Origin: Ruminococcus sp. UBA1394
Lineage (GTDB): Bacteria; Bacillota; Clostridia; Oscillospirales; Ruminococcaceae
Direction of reading: 5' to 3'
NCBI GenBank assembly: GCA_002305725.1
Contig: DBQM01000056.1
Coordinates: 1-15,745, forward strand
DNA length: 15,745 nucleotides
In this document: piece after piece, positions 6,506 through 14,870 of the stretch
Layout of the letters: every line of letters starts with the position of its first letter
How positions within the stretch are numbered: the first letter of the stretch is position 1
Position numbers and translations under genes: made by a program
Notes under the pieces: generated by a model
Told to the model about the DNA's origin: nothing
What the model saw: only the letters and a program-made list of their open reading frames with translations
Database searches by the model: none

Positions 6506-8062
6506 ATGATTGATTATAAGAACATTGATGATAACTATAAAATGAAAAACGCTGCTGTTTTTCTCAAAAATGTATCAATGACATTCGGACTTAACAAAGC
6601 GCTTGACGGAGTTGACCTTGCAATTATGCCGGGTGAAATCCATGGCCTTTTAGGTCAGAACGGATGCGGCAAATCAACTCTTATCAAAGTATTGTCCGGC
6701 TTTAACCATCCCGATAAAGGCAGTGAGCTTTATATTAACGGTGACAGCGTCAAGCTTCCTCTTGACCCGGATATGCTTACAAAATATGGTCTGAGCTTTG
6801 TTCATCAGGATCTGGGGCTTGTTCCCTCGCTGACAGTTCTTGAAAATTTAAGAAATGTGCAGCTTTTCCAGAGCGGTATGAAGATAAACTGGAAAAAGGA
6901 AAAGAAAGCCGCCCGGGAAATCCTCGACAGGTATAATATTAAGGTTGATGTTGACGCAAATATTGAATCGTTAAACCAGGTCGACAAAGCCATGATATCT
7001 ATTGTAAGAGCAGTGGAAAGTATAAAAGGCAGAGCCGACGGAAAAGGTATTCTGGTTCTTGACGAGCCGACTGTTTTTCTGACTAAAACAGAAGTTGACA
7101 CACTTTTCAGACTTGTCCGTGAGGTTGCCGCTTCGGGACTGGGTGTATTGTTTGTATCCCATGACCTTGATGAAGTAATGGAAATAACAGATATTATAAC
7201 GGTTCTCAGAGATGGTCATAACTGCGGCGAGGCGATAACCGCCGAAACCACAAAGGACGGAGTTATTGAGATGATTCTCGGACAGAAGCTTTCGTCTTTT
7301 GTAAAGGATACGGAAGAATATGAATACAAGGAACATCCGGATGTAATCAAATTCAACAATGTGACGGGTGAAACATTAAGAGGCGTAAGCTTTGCAGTTA
7401 ATCCGGGTGAGATTGTTGGTGTTACAGGACTTGTAGGCTCCGGATTCGGTGAGATTCCATATGTCCTTTTCGGTGCAAATGAGATAAAGGGCGGAACAAT
7501 GGAGATTCATAACAAGACTGTTGACCTCAGCAGTTATGATATGAAAAAGGCAGTAAACGACAATATTGCCCTTATTCCTGCCGACCGTCCTCATAAAGGC
7601 GGTATCGGAGATCTGCTTGTTGAAGAAAATGTTATGATGCAGGTGCATAAAAAATATCATCCGTGGATGCTTCAGAACAGAAGTATGCGTCAAAAGGCTG
7701 AGCAGCTTAATGAAAAATATGCGGTTTATCCTAATGATGTAAGGCTGAATTTCGGAAATCTCTCCGGCGGAAACCAGCAGAAAATACTTCTTGCAAAGTG
7801 GCTCCAGGAAAGACCGGATCTGCTGATTCTTCACGAACCGACTCAGGGTGTTGACGTCGGGGCAAGACAGGCTATCTACAAGCATATAGACAAGGCAGTC
7901 AAGCACGGCACAGCAGTAGTATGTGCAAGCTCTGACTATGACCAGCTTGTTCAGATATGCGACAGAGTTATAATTTTCGTAAGAGGAAAAATTGTTGATA
8001 CGCTTGTAGGACATGAAATAACAAAAGAAAGAATTACTCAGCTCTGCTATAACAGTAACTGA
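6506..8062 (+). CDS. RbsA-type ABC importer ATPase, two nucleotide-binding domains
   Basis: This 518-residue protein carries two fused ATPase domains like RbsA/MglA and powers the importer at the inner membrane face. Domain 1 has Walker A GQNGCGKST (50-58), a degenerate signature (LNQVDKAMISIVRA) and Walker B GILVLDEPT followed by VFLFVSHD-like switch sequence LGVLFVSHDLDE. Domain 2 has a degenerate Walker A (GLVGSGFGE), an intact signature LSGGNQQKILLAKWL and LLILHEPTQGVDVGARQAIY. The split of good and degenerate motifs is normal for the family. A start at 6485 is possible, but AGGGG (6491-6495) lies within that extension and suits the ATG at 6506. Cotranscribed with the binding protein and the permease, which starts 21 bases after its stop. 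Confidence 0.88.
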   Translation: MIDYKNIDDNYKMKNAAVFLKNVSMTFGLNKALDGVDLAIMPGEIHGLLGQNGCGKSTLIKVLSGFNHPDKGSELYINGDSVKLPLDPDMLTKYGLSFVHQDLGLVPSLTVLENLRNVQLFQSGMKINWKKEKKAAREILDRYNIKVDVDANIESLNQVDKAMISIVRAVESIKGRADGKGILVLDEPTVFLTKTEVDTLFRLVREVAASGLGVLFVSHDLDEVMEITDIITVLRDGHNCGEAITAETTKDGVIEMILGQKLSSFVKDTEEYEYKEHPDVIKFNNVTGETLRGVSFAVNPGEIVGVTGLVGSGFGEIPYVLFGANEIKGGTMEIHNKTVDLSSYDMKKAVNDNIALIPADRPHKGGIGDLLVEENVMMQVHKKYHPWMLQNRSMRQKAEQLNEKYAVYPNDVRLNFGNLSGGNQQKILLAKWLQERPDLLILHEPTQGVDVGARQAIYKHIDKAVKHGTAVVCASSDYDQLVQICDRVIIFVRGKIVDTLVGHEITKERITQLCYNSN

Positions 8063-8083
8063 AATCTATAATGAAAGCAGGTA

Positions 8084-9157
8084 ATGAAATTGGCTGATAA
8101 CAGAAGTGCAAAGGTTAATATGCGAGGCGGCGGAGTTAGCGGCTTCATTCAGAAATATTCAGTAATTATTGCATGGGTCATTGTTATTGCAGTATTTGCT
8201 GTGACAAGCGGTGATTTGTTTTTTAACTGGAATACACTTTCGCTTATTACCGGTACACGTTCAGTAGTGGCAATTCTGGCTCTGGCGGTTATGATTCCGC
8301 TTACTGCCGGCGATTACGATATGTCAGCGGCATACACCATGACGCTTGCCAACATGATAACCGTTTATCTTTCCATTGAAAAGGGAGTAAATGTATGGCT
8401 CAGCGCACTTATCGCAATTATCGCAGGTGTTGCTATAGGATTCGTAAACGGCATATTTGTTGTTAAAATCGGCATTGACCCGTTTATCGTTACAATGGGT
8501 GTCGGAACATTTCTTGCAGGTATCACGCTCTGGATTTCCAACAAGACCCTCTCGGGAACAGAGCTTGCACCTCTCCAGAATATCTGTATCGGAAAGATAT
8601 TCAACATTCAGTATATATTCTTCTATTGTCTGATTCTGATGCTTGTTCTCTGGTATATGTTTGAACGTACATCAATCGGTAAAAAGATTCTCTTTATCGG
8701 TCACGGCAAGGAAGTCGCAAGACTTTCCGGTGTCAAGGTAAACAAGGTAAGATGGGGCTGCCTTATTGCATCATCAACACTTTCAGCCCTTGCAGGCGTT
8801 ATGTACTCAGGCGTTACAGGAAGTGCAAAATCCGGCTCCTGCAATGACTTTCTCATGCCGGCGTTTGCAGCAGTTTTCCTCGGTACAACATTTATCAAAC
8901 CTGGACGTTTTAATCCGCTGGGCGCATTTATTTCAGTTTACTTCCTTGAAACAGGTATCAGAGGACTCTCTCTCCTGGGATTCTCCACATACATTCAGAA
9001 TATCTTCTACGGTGCAGCGCTTGTACTTGCTGTTGCAATCTCAGCGCTTATCAAGAAAAAGAACATAAAGGCTGACAAGGCAAAGAAGATGGAGGCACTT
9101 GAGGCTGAAAATGACAGGGATAAAAAGGAACAGAAATCTGTAAAGTCATCAACATAA
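8084..9157 (+). CDS. RbsC-type ABC importer permease
   Basis: This 357-residue membrane protein is of the BPD_transp_2 family (RbsC/XylH), forming the channel as a dimer. It has about eight to ten hydrophobic spans starting near residue 25, with the family block LALAVMIPLTAGDYDMSAA (about 64-82), VNGIFVVKIGIDPFIVTMG, a cytoplasmic loop FERTSIGKKILFIGHGKEVA and FLGTTFIKPGRFNPLGAF. The C-terminus is an unusually long highly charged tail of about 35 residues rich in Lys and Glu. The ATG at 8084 is only two bases from AGCAGG; an in-frame TTG at 8090 has the better spacing of eight, so translation may begin there. Single permease gene, so a homodimer is expected. Confidence 0.86.
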   Translation: MKLADNRSAKVNMRGGGVSGFIQKYSVIIAWVIVIAVFAVTSGDLFFNWNTLSLITGTRSVVAILALAVMIPLTAGDYDMSAAYTMTLANMITVYLSIEKGVNVWLSALIAIIAGVAIGFVNGIFVVKIGIDPFIVTMGVGTFLAGITLWISNKTLSGTELAPLQNICIGKIFNIQYIFFYCLILMLVLWYMFERTSIGKKILFIGHGKEVARLSGVKVNKVRWGCLIASSTLSALAGVMYSGVTGSAKSGSCNDFLMPAFAAVFLGTTFIKPGRFNPLGAFISVYFLETGIRGLSLLGFSTYIQNIFYGAALVLAVAISALIKKKNIKADKAKKMEALEAENDRDKKEQKSVKSST

Positions 9158-9172
9158 AGGAGGAAGCTTAAA

Positions 9173-10408
9173 TTGGAAACCAGTCTGGAAAGAATTAAGC
9201 AGACGATAACTGACCTCTCAAAGTTCAATTCGTCTGAGCTGCCGGGAATTTCAAGATTTTCCTACAGCCGTGATGATTTAAAGGCAAGGAAGTATCTTAT
9301 GGATATATGTACCGGGCTTGGACTTGCTGTGAGAGTTGACGCAGTCGGAAACATTTTCGCAAGGTACGAGGGGTCTGAACCTGAGCTGGAGCCGGTCGTT
9401 TCCGGTTCACATATTGATTCAGTAAAAAGCGGCGGTATGTTTGACGGAATTGTCGGCAGTGTCGGTGCACTGGAATGTGCAAGAGTTATGAAGGAAAACG
9501 GATATATTCCGAAAAGACCTTTTGAAGTGGTATTTTACGCTGAGGAGGAGGGGTCAAACTTCCAGGTGCCGGTAATGGGAAGCAAGATACTTACCGGAAA
9601 ACTTGGGATTGACGATCTGAAAAAGATGAAGACCCTCGACGGTGAAACAGCTTATGATACCATTAAAAAAGCTGGCTTTGAGCCGGATAAAATACCGGAG
9701 GACGTTATTCCTGAGGGCAGAATAAAAGCAGCTCTTGAACTTCATATTGAGCAGAGCGTAAGGCTTGACCTTGAGAAGCATACTATAGGAATAATCGAGG
9801 GTATTGCCGGCTGTCAGTGGTACAGAGTTACATTCAAAGGCAAGCAGAACCATGCCGGAGCAACTCCGATGCATCTCAGACAGGACCCTATGTGCGCTGC
9901 CTCGGAATGTATTTCAAAGGTAAAGGACATGGCAAAGGAAACCAGTCCGACAGCGGTTGCAACAGTTGGATTTATCGAGGCAAAGCCTAATATCCCGAAT
10001 GCAATTCCGGCAGAGGTTTCATTTACAGTTGATATCCGTGACATAAAAAATGAGTCAATGGATGAAATTGCAGAGAAGCTTGTCGCAGAGGCTGAAAATG
10101 CGGCAAAAGCTAACGGATGTACAGTTGAATGCGAGTGCGGAGCAACTTCAAAGGCAATTGAGATCAGAGATTATATGAAAGAAACCATGAAGGAAGAGGC
10201 GGATAAGCTTGGTCTGGACTACATATTCATGCCCAGCGGAGCAGTTCACGATTCAAACTACATGGCGGAAATCACAGACGTAGGCATGATTTTCGTCCCG
10301 AGTATTGACGGAAGAAGTCATGTTCCGGAGGAAAAAACAGATTTTGAGCATATCAAGCTTGGAGCAGATCTGCTGCTTAATACTATTTTAAGATTAACGG
10401 CAGAATAA
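9173..10408 (+). CDS. M20 N-carbamoyl-amino-acid hydrolase / allantoate amidohydrolase family
   Basis: This 411-residue cytoplasmic enzyme is a two-metal amidase of the M20/M28 clan that includes L-carbamoylase, beta-ureidopropionase and allantoate amidohydrolase. It removes the carbamoyl group from an N-carbamoyl amino acid to give amino acid, ammonia and carbon dioxide. Visible features are GSHIDSV (H80), FDG (D91), FYAEEEGSNF (E124-E126), ELHIEQ (H191), the dimer-lid segment GKQNHAGATPMHLRQDP, and near the end SGAVHDSNYMA and FVPSIDGRSHVPEE, which holds the last metal or substrate contacts. The start is TTG at 9173, nine bases after a full AAAGGAGG site. Sitting with a hydantoinase and a racemase, L-carbamoylase is the likeliest activity. 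Sequence alone does not separate it from allantoate amidohydrolase. Confidence 0.85.
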   Translation: METSLERIKQTITDLSKFNSSELPGISRFSYSRDDLKARKYLMDICTGLGLAVRVDAVGNIFARYEGSEPELEPVVSGSHIDSVKSGGMFDGIVGSVGALECARVMKENGYIPKRPFEVVFYAEEEGSNFQVPVMGSKILTGKLGIDDLKKMKTLDGETAYDTIKKAGFEPDKIPEDVIPEGRIKAALELHIEQSVRLDLEKHTIGIIEGIAGCQWYRVTFKGKQNHAGATPMHLRQDPMCAASECISKVKDMAKETSPTAVATVGFIEAKPNIPNAIPAEVSFTVDIRDIKNESMDEIAEKLVAEAENAAKANGCTVECECGATSKAIEIRDYMKETMKEEADKLGLDYIFMPSGAVHDSNYMAEITDVGMIFVPSIDGRSHVPEEKTDFEHIKLGADLLLNTILRLTAE

Positions 10409-10436
10409 AATATAAACTGAAAGGAAACTGATTATT

Positions 10437-11846
10437 ATGAAAAGCACACTTATCAAAAACGGAACTATTGTAACCGCAAGCGATGAATATGTCGGCGACG
10501 TATTCATGAAGGACGGAAAAATCGAAATGGTCGGCCAGGGACTCGACGTTACAGCTGACGAGGTTGTAGACGCAACAGGCAAATATGTAATGCCTGGCGG
10601 TGTTGACCAGCATACACATTTTCTTTTCAAAATGGACGATTCAAGATGCGTTGGCTGGGAAAGCTCAGCAGCAGCAGTATGCGGCGGTACAACAACAGTT
10701 GTTGACTTCGTAAACCAGGAAGTCGGCAAGAGCCTTAAAGAATCAGTTGAAAATTATGAAAGAGATGAAGTCGGCGACCTTGCCTGCTGCGACTATGCAT
10801 TCCATACAGTAGTATATGACCCGACAGATGAACTCTTTGAAGAAATCAAAAAGCTTCCGGAATACGGTATTACATCAGTAAAGCTTTTTATGGCTTACAA
10901 GGGACAGGCTTACCATATGGAAGACGGCTCAGTTTTAAGAGCATTACAGTCTGCAAAGGAAGCAGGCGTTACCATCATGGTTCATGCTGAAAATGCTGAA
11001 ATGATTGCAACACTCCAGCAGCAGACTATGGACGCAGGTATTACAGGTCCTTACGGACACGCTGTTTCAAGACCTCCTATCGTTGAGGAAGAGGCAGTCA
11101 AGAGAGCAGCCTGCCTTGCAGAACTTGCAGACGCTCCTATTTACATTGTCCACGTTACAGCAAAGGGCGCTATGGAGGCTATCCGTGACGCTTATGCAAA
11201 GGGTGTCAAGATCTTCGGCGAAACCTGTACACATTATCTGACAGTTAAAACAGACGTATTAAAGTCCACATCACCGGAAAACGGCGAATTTGAGGGCGCT
11301 AAGTATGTATGTTCACCGGCTCTCCGTTCACAGGAGCATATTGACGCAATGTGGGAGGCAATCAGAAAAGGCTGGCTGAACGCAGTTTCCTCTGACCACT
11401 GTGCATTCAACTTTGAGGAACACAAGAAGAGAGGCTTAGGCGATTTCAGAAAGATTCCTAACGGCTGTGCAGGCGTTGAAAACAGAATGCAGATGGTATG
11501 GACATACGGCGTTGAAACAGGTAAAATTTCAAAGCAGCAGTTTGTTGAACTCTGCTGTACAAACCCTGCAAAAATCAACGGTATTTATCCTCAGAAGGGT
11601 ACACTTGCACCGGGTTCTGATGCAGACGTTCTGATTTATGACCCGAACGGCGAGTCTACAATCACAATGGCAACAAGCCACCACAAAACAGACTATGAGC
11701 CGTTTGAGGGCTGGAAAGTAAAGGGCCGTCCAAGCAAGGTTTACCTCAGAGGCGAGCTTGTTGTTGAGGACAGCCAGTATGTAGGAAAAGAGGGCACAGG
11801 TAAATTTGTTGCCGGCAAGCCTTTTGGTCTTGCATATCAGAAATAA
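10437..11846 (+). CDS. hydA: Dihydropyrimidinase / hydantoinase
   Basis: This 469-residue zinc amidohydrolase opens cyclic ureides (5-substituted hydantoins or dihydropyrimidines) to N-carbamoyl amino acids. The active-site residues are all visible: MPGGVDQHTHF (H59, H61), SVKLFMAYKG (K149, the carboxylated lysine), MVHAEN (H183), YIVHVTAKGA (H239) and AVSSDHCAF (D320). The length is normal, with the small beta-sandwich domain formed by both ends. AAAGGAAAC precedes the ATG. It follows the carbamoylase by 28 bases and precedes the racemase by 18. Its product is the substrate of the preceding gene's enzyme. Substrate choice (hydantoin against dihydrouracil) cannot be read directly; the racemase gene favours hydantoins. 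Allantoinase is a less likely alternative. Confidence 0.9.
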   Translation: MKSTLIKNGTIVTASDEYVGDVFMKDGKIEMVGQGLDVTADEVVDATGKYVMPGGVDQHTHFLFKMDDSRCVGWESSAAAVCGGTTTVVDFVNQEVGKSLKESVENYERDEVGDLACCDYAFHTVVYDPTDELFEEIKKLPEYGITSVKLFMAYKGQAYHMEDGSVLRALQSAKEAGVTIMVHAENAEMIATLQQQTMDAGITGPYGHAVSRPPIVEEEAVKRAACLAELADAPIYIVHVTAKGAMEAIRDAYAKGVKIFGETCTHYLTVKTDVLKSTSPENGEFEGAKYVCSPALRSQEHIDAMWEAIRKGWLNAVSSDHCAFNFEEHKKRGLGDFRKIPNGCAGVENRMQMVWTYGVETGKISKQQFVELCCTNPAKINGIYPQKGTLAPGSDADVLIYDPNGESTITMATSHHKTDYEPFEGWKVKGRPSKVYLRGELVVEDSQYVGKEGTGKFVAGKPFGLAYQK

Positions 11847-11864
11847 GACACGGGAGAAAATATC

Positions 11865-12605
11865 GTGAAGATAAAAATAATAAATCCCAATACAACCCAG
11901 GCTATGACCGACGGTATTCTCAGAGCGGCGCTGACAGCAGCGTCGCCGGGTACCGAGATAACTGCCGTAAGTCCTGACAAGGGACCTGTGAGCATTGAAT
12001 GCTGGCATGATGAAGTTTTTGCGGCGGCAGGAGTAGTTGAGGAAGTTCATAAGGGCGAGCAGCTTGAGGGCGGATTTGACGCATACATAACCGCCTGCTA
12101 CGGCGACCCGGGACTTAATCCCGCAAGAGAGGTGACAGACAAGCCGGTTGTGGGAATTGCAGAGGCGTCTATGCACCTTGCAACCTTTGTGGCGTATAAA
12201 TTTTCTGTTGTAACTATTCTGCCGAGATGGAAAATGGTTATGGACGAGGTCGTTCACCGCTATGGTCTTGAGGGACGCTGTGCCTCAATCAGATGTACTG
12301 ATATGGAGGTACTGGAGTTTGAAAGCAATCCGGAGAAAGGCGCCCGTGAACTGTATGAAATGAGCATGAGAGCCATTGAAGAAGACAAGGCTGAGGCAAT
12401 CTGTCTTGGCTGTGCGGGAATGGTGGACTTTGCCGCAGAGCTTGAACAAAAACTGGGAATACCTGTTTTTGACGGTGTTACAGCAGCTGTAAAGGTTGCC
12501 GAGGCGCTTGTATCGCTTAAAAAGAAAACGAGCAAAAAGCTTTATTATAATTATCCGAATGCAAAGGAATATAAAAATTCTCCGGAAATAATAATACCGA
12601 AATAA
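11865..12605 (+). CDS. Asp/Glu/hydantoin racemase family protein
   Basis: The 246-residue protein has the two-cysteine active site of the cofactor-independent Asp/Glu/hydantoin racemase superfamily: C78 in ITACYGDPGL and C183 in CLGCAGM. The N-terminal KIINPNTTQAMT is typical of hydantoin racemase (HyuE). It should interconvert D- and L-5-substituted hydantoins so that a stereospecific hydantoinase and carbamoylase can use both forms. The start is GTG at 11865 with GGGAGA about eight bases before; no better ATG exists. It lies 18 bases after the hydantoinase gene in the same operon. Maleate isomerase or allantoin racemase are alternatives within the superfamily, but the gene order supports hydantoin racemase. 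Confidence 0.85.
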   Translation: MKIKIINPNTTQAMTDGILRAALTAASPGTEITAVSPDKGPVSIECWHDEVFAAAGVVEEVHKGEQLEGGFDAYITACYGDPGLNPAREVTDKPVVGIAEASMHLATFVAYKFSVVTILPRWKMVMDEVVHRYGLEGRCASIRCTDMEVLEFESNPEKGARELYEMSMRAIEEDKAEAICLGCAGMVDFAAELEQKLGIPVFDGVTAAVKVAEALVSLKKKTSKKLYYNYPNAKEYKNSPEIIIPK

Positions 12606-12655
12606 TTTTCAGTCAGGCTTTTTGCTGTAAATCATGAAAAGCAGGGGTGAGCGTT

Positions 12656-13126
12656 ATGGATTCTATTGATTTGAATATTCTCAATCTGCTTCAGAAGAAT
12701 GCAAGGCAGAAAGCGTCGGCTATTTCAGAGGGAGTACATCTTTCCGTTTCCGCAGTTATTGAGCGGATAAGAAAAATGGAAAAGGAAGGGATAATCAAGA
12801 ATTTTACAGTTACCCTTGATACCAAAAAGCTGGGTTATGATATAACAGCTTATGTCGGGGTCACACTTGAACATCCTAATTGCTATGACGGCTTTATTGA
12901 AGTTATTAACTGTATGCCGGCAGTCCTGTCATGCAGCTATATTACAGGAGATTTTGATTTTCTGCTGAAGGTTATGACTGACACGACTGACGGACTGGAA
13001 AAAATTCACCGTGAGATAAAAACGATAAAAGGCGTTATGGCAATAAAGACTTTTTTCGTACTTTCAAATGTAAAGGACGAGATAAGTATTCCTGAGGATT
13101 CCCTGAAAAAGCAAAGGGAAGCATAG
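12656..13126 (+). CDS. Lrp/AsnC family transcription regulator
   Basis: This 156-residue protein has the Lrp/AsnC layout: an N-terminal helix-turn-helix (SIDLNILNLLQKNARQKAS, then LSVSAVIERIRKMEKEGIIK) and a C-terminal RAM amino-acid-sensing domain (ITAYVGVTLE, SCSYITGDFDFLLKVM, IKGVMAIKTFFVL). A GTG at 12647 is possible, but it lies inside the AGGGG site (12643-12647), which is placed eight bases before the ATG at 12656, so I chose the ATG. It is in the operon that makes amino acids from ureides, so it probably senses the product or an intermediate and regulates this operon. Binding sites were not identified. It follows the racemase by 50 bases without a clear terminator or promoter. Confidence 0.88.
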   Translation: MDSIDLNILNLLQKNARQKASAISEGVHLSVSAVIERIRKMEKEGIIKNFTVTLDTKKLGYDITAYVGVTLEHPNCYDGFIEVINCMPAVLSCSYITGDFDFLLKVMTDTTDGLEKIHREIKTIKGVMAIKTFFVLSNVKDEISIPEDSLKKQREA

Positions 13127-13174
13127 ACTGAAAAATTGTTCCGGCAATAGTAAAAGAGTAAGGGAGTGGTGGCT

Positions 13175-13585
13175 GTGACCTATTCGGACGTACCGAGAGT
13201 TTCATTGACCGACTACATTAAATGTGATAAGTTCCGCACGATTCTGGCGGAGTGCCGTGATTTGCCATGCGGTGTGGCTGAAATACCTGTAACCATGGAG
13301 CTGAAGAAAAATTCTGCTCTTTACGCAGAAAACTGCATGGCAGACTGTTTCAGAGATGAAAAGGTCGTTTACGGTTTTGTGACTTCTGATGGAAAGCTTT
13401 CAGGAGTGCTTGATGAAAGAAAGCTTGGCTGCCGTGATGTTGAGATTTTGCTGAACGAATGGGACAAAACCAGCTTTCTGATGATATTCAGACAGTCTGA
13501 CGGAACAGAAGAACCGATATATTTTGTTGATACTGCTGACATTTCCGGGCTTCTGAAAAACTGCCGGAATCCGAATATTGAATGA
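13175..13585 (+). CDS. Small unrecognised protein ending the ureide operon
   Basis: I do not recognise this protein of about 136 residues. It has no signal peptide or membrane span, so it should be cytoplasmic. It is mixed alpha/beta in appearance, with five cysteines, including CRDLPCGVAEI near the N-terminus and AENCMADCFRD in the middle, which could bind a metal or be incidental. The C-terminal half has EEPIYFVDTADISGLL. The GTG at 13175 lies eight bases after AGGGAG (13161-13166); the GTG codons at 13166 and 13169 are too close to that site. It is 48 bases after the Lrp gene and before the operon terminator, so it probably serves the same pathway, for example as a small regulator or accessory subunit. 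That role is context only. Confidence 0.6.
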   Translation: MTYSDVPRVSLTDYIKCDKFRTILAECRDLPCGVAEIPVTMELKKNSALYAENCMADCFRDEKVVYGFVTSDGKLSGVLDERKLGCRDVEILLNEWDKTSFLMIFRQSDGTEEPIYFVDTADISGLLKNCRNPNIE

Positions 13586-13625
13586 TATCACTAAAAAAGT
13601 TTCATAAATCATCCTCTTTAATGAG

Positions 13626-13661
13626 AAACGTCCGGACAAAAATCCGGACGTTTTTTCTTTT
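13626..13661 (+). terminator. Terminator of the ureide operon
   Basis: AAACGTCCGGA (13626-13636) pairs with TCCGGACGTTT (13643-13653) around six bases and runs into TTTTTTCTTTT. It is a strong plus-strand intrinsic terminator; being symmetrical, it may also help end ychF transcripts from the other side. Confidence 0.9.
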
Positions 13662-13676
13662 ATGATGTTGCCTTAA

Positions 13677-14771
13677 TCATACATTAAATCTGAACAGAAC
13701 AATATCGCCGTCCTGCATGACGTAATCTTTACCCTCAAGTCTTACAAGACCCTTTTCCTTTGCAGCCGCCATAGTCCCGCACGCCATAAGGTCGTCAAAG
13801 CTTATTACCTCTGCACGGATAAAGCCTTTTTCAAAGTCTGTATGTATCTTTCCGGCTGCCTGCGGTGCCTTTGTACCCTTTTTGATAGTCCATGCCCTTA
13901 CTTCCGGCTGTCCGGCGGTAAGGTAGGAGATAAGACCCAGAAGGGAGTAACCCTCTTTGATAATACGGTTTAAGCCCGATTCTTTAAGTCCCATTTCGCC
14001 TAAGAACATTGCCTTGTCCTCCGGTTCCATGTCGGATATCTCAGCCTCTATCTGTGCGCAGATAGGCAGTACTGCGGAATGTTCTTCTTCTGCAATTTTC
14101 TTTACGGTATTGAAATTTTCGTTGGTTTCAATGTTGTTTACAAAGTCGTCTTCGCAAAGATTAGCCGCATAGATAACAGGCTTTCCGGAAAGCAGGGGAG
14201 TTGACTTTATGATTTCTCTTTCATCATCTGTGTAGTTAAATGCCCTTGCAGATTTTCCGGCTTCGAGATGGCTTTTGAGTCTTTCAAGGAAATCAATTTT
14301 CGCAAGATATTTCTTGTCGCCCTTTGCAAGCTTTTTGCTGCGCTCTATTCTTCTGTCAACCATTTCGATGTCCGAGAATATCAGTTCAAGGTTGATGGTT
14401 TCAATGTCCCTTGCCGGATTTATTTCGCCGTCAACATGGATAATGTCAATATCCTCAAAGCATCTTACAACGTGAACAATAGCGTCAACCTCTCTGATAT
14501 CCGCAAGGAACTTGTTTCCCAGTCCCTCTCCCTTTGACGCACCCTTTACCAGTCCCGCAATATCTACAAATTCAAGGGTCGCAGGAGTGAATTTGTCGGG
14601 GTGATACATTTCAGCCAGCTTGTCCAGTCTTTCGTCCGGCACTGAAACTATTCCTATGTTTTTTTCAATGGTGCAGAAAGGGTAGTTTGCCGATTCTGCT
14701 CCGGCGTTTGTAAGTGCATTAAAAAGCGTACTTTTTCCCACGTTAGGGAGTCCAACCATTCCTAATTTCAT
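13677..14771 (-). CDS. ychF: Redox-related GTPase/ATPase YchF (OLA1 family)
   Basis: This 364-residue protein is full length for YchF, a universally conserved Obg-family P-loop NTPase that prefers ATP and associates with ribosomes. Motifs in order are GLPNVGKST (7-15, Walker A), NYPFCTIEKNIG (switch I), DIAGLVKGAS (Walker B/switch II), a helical insert typical of the family, NLCE in place of the GTPase NKxD specificity motif, and a C-terminal TGS domain (about 280-364, with AWTIKKGTKAPQAAGKIH and DFEKGFIRAEVI). AAAGAGG lies seven bases before the ATG. It is transcribed divergently from agrB and towards the ureide operon. Nothing suggests involvement with its neighbours; it is housekeeping and marks the edge of the accessory operon. 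Confidence 0.95.
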   Translation of the reverse strand: MKLGMVGLPNVGKSTLFNALTNAGAESANYPFCTIEKNIGIVSVPDERLDKLAEMYHPDKFTPATLEFVDIAGLVKGASKGEGLGNKFLADIREVDAIVHVVRCFEDIDIIHVDGEINPARDIETINLELIFSDIEMVDRRIERSKKLAKGDKKYLAKIDFLERLKSHLEAGKSARAFNYTDDEREIIKSTPLLSGKPVIYAANLCEDDFVNNIETNENFNTVKKIAEEEHSAVLPICAQIEAEISDMEPEDKAMFLGEMGLKESGLNRIIKEGYSLLGLISYLTAGQPEVRAWTIKKGTKAPQAAGKIHTDFEKGFIRAEVISFDDLMACGTMAAAKEKGLVRLEGKDYVMQDGDIVLFRFNV

Positions 14772-14816
14772 TTTAAAACCTCTTTATGTAAATTATAAAA
14801 ATTCAAGTCTTAGATT

Positions 14817-14846
14817 ATTATACCACTTTTCATACATACAAGTCAA
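14817..14846 (-). promoter_or_regulatory. Promoter of ychF
   Basis: On the minus strand, TTGACT (14846-14841) and TATAAT (14822-14817) are 18 bases apart. Transcription would start near 14810, about 38 bases before the ychF start codon. Confidence 0.72.
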
Positions 14847-14870
14847 CCAAAACGAAAACAGTTTTATCCC

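Noticed and set aside
7376..8014. 212-codon minus-strand frame opposite the ATPase gene
   Set aside because: The plus strand codes an intact RbsA-type domain with signature and Walker B motifs; the reverse frame has no domain and no ribosome binding site.
10437..11846. Assignment to the anaerobic uric acid degradation gene set that includes a hydantoinase-like enzyme
   Set aside because: The other members I would expect, such as a diaminopropionate ammonia-lyase-like gene, a carbamoyltransferase-like gene and xanthine dehydrogenase subunits, are absent, and a hydantoin racemase is present.
11529..12257. 242-codon minus-strand frame opposite the hydantoinase and racemase genes
   Set aside because: It spans the junction of two well-supported genes and its translation shows no family features.
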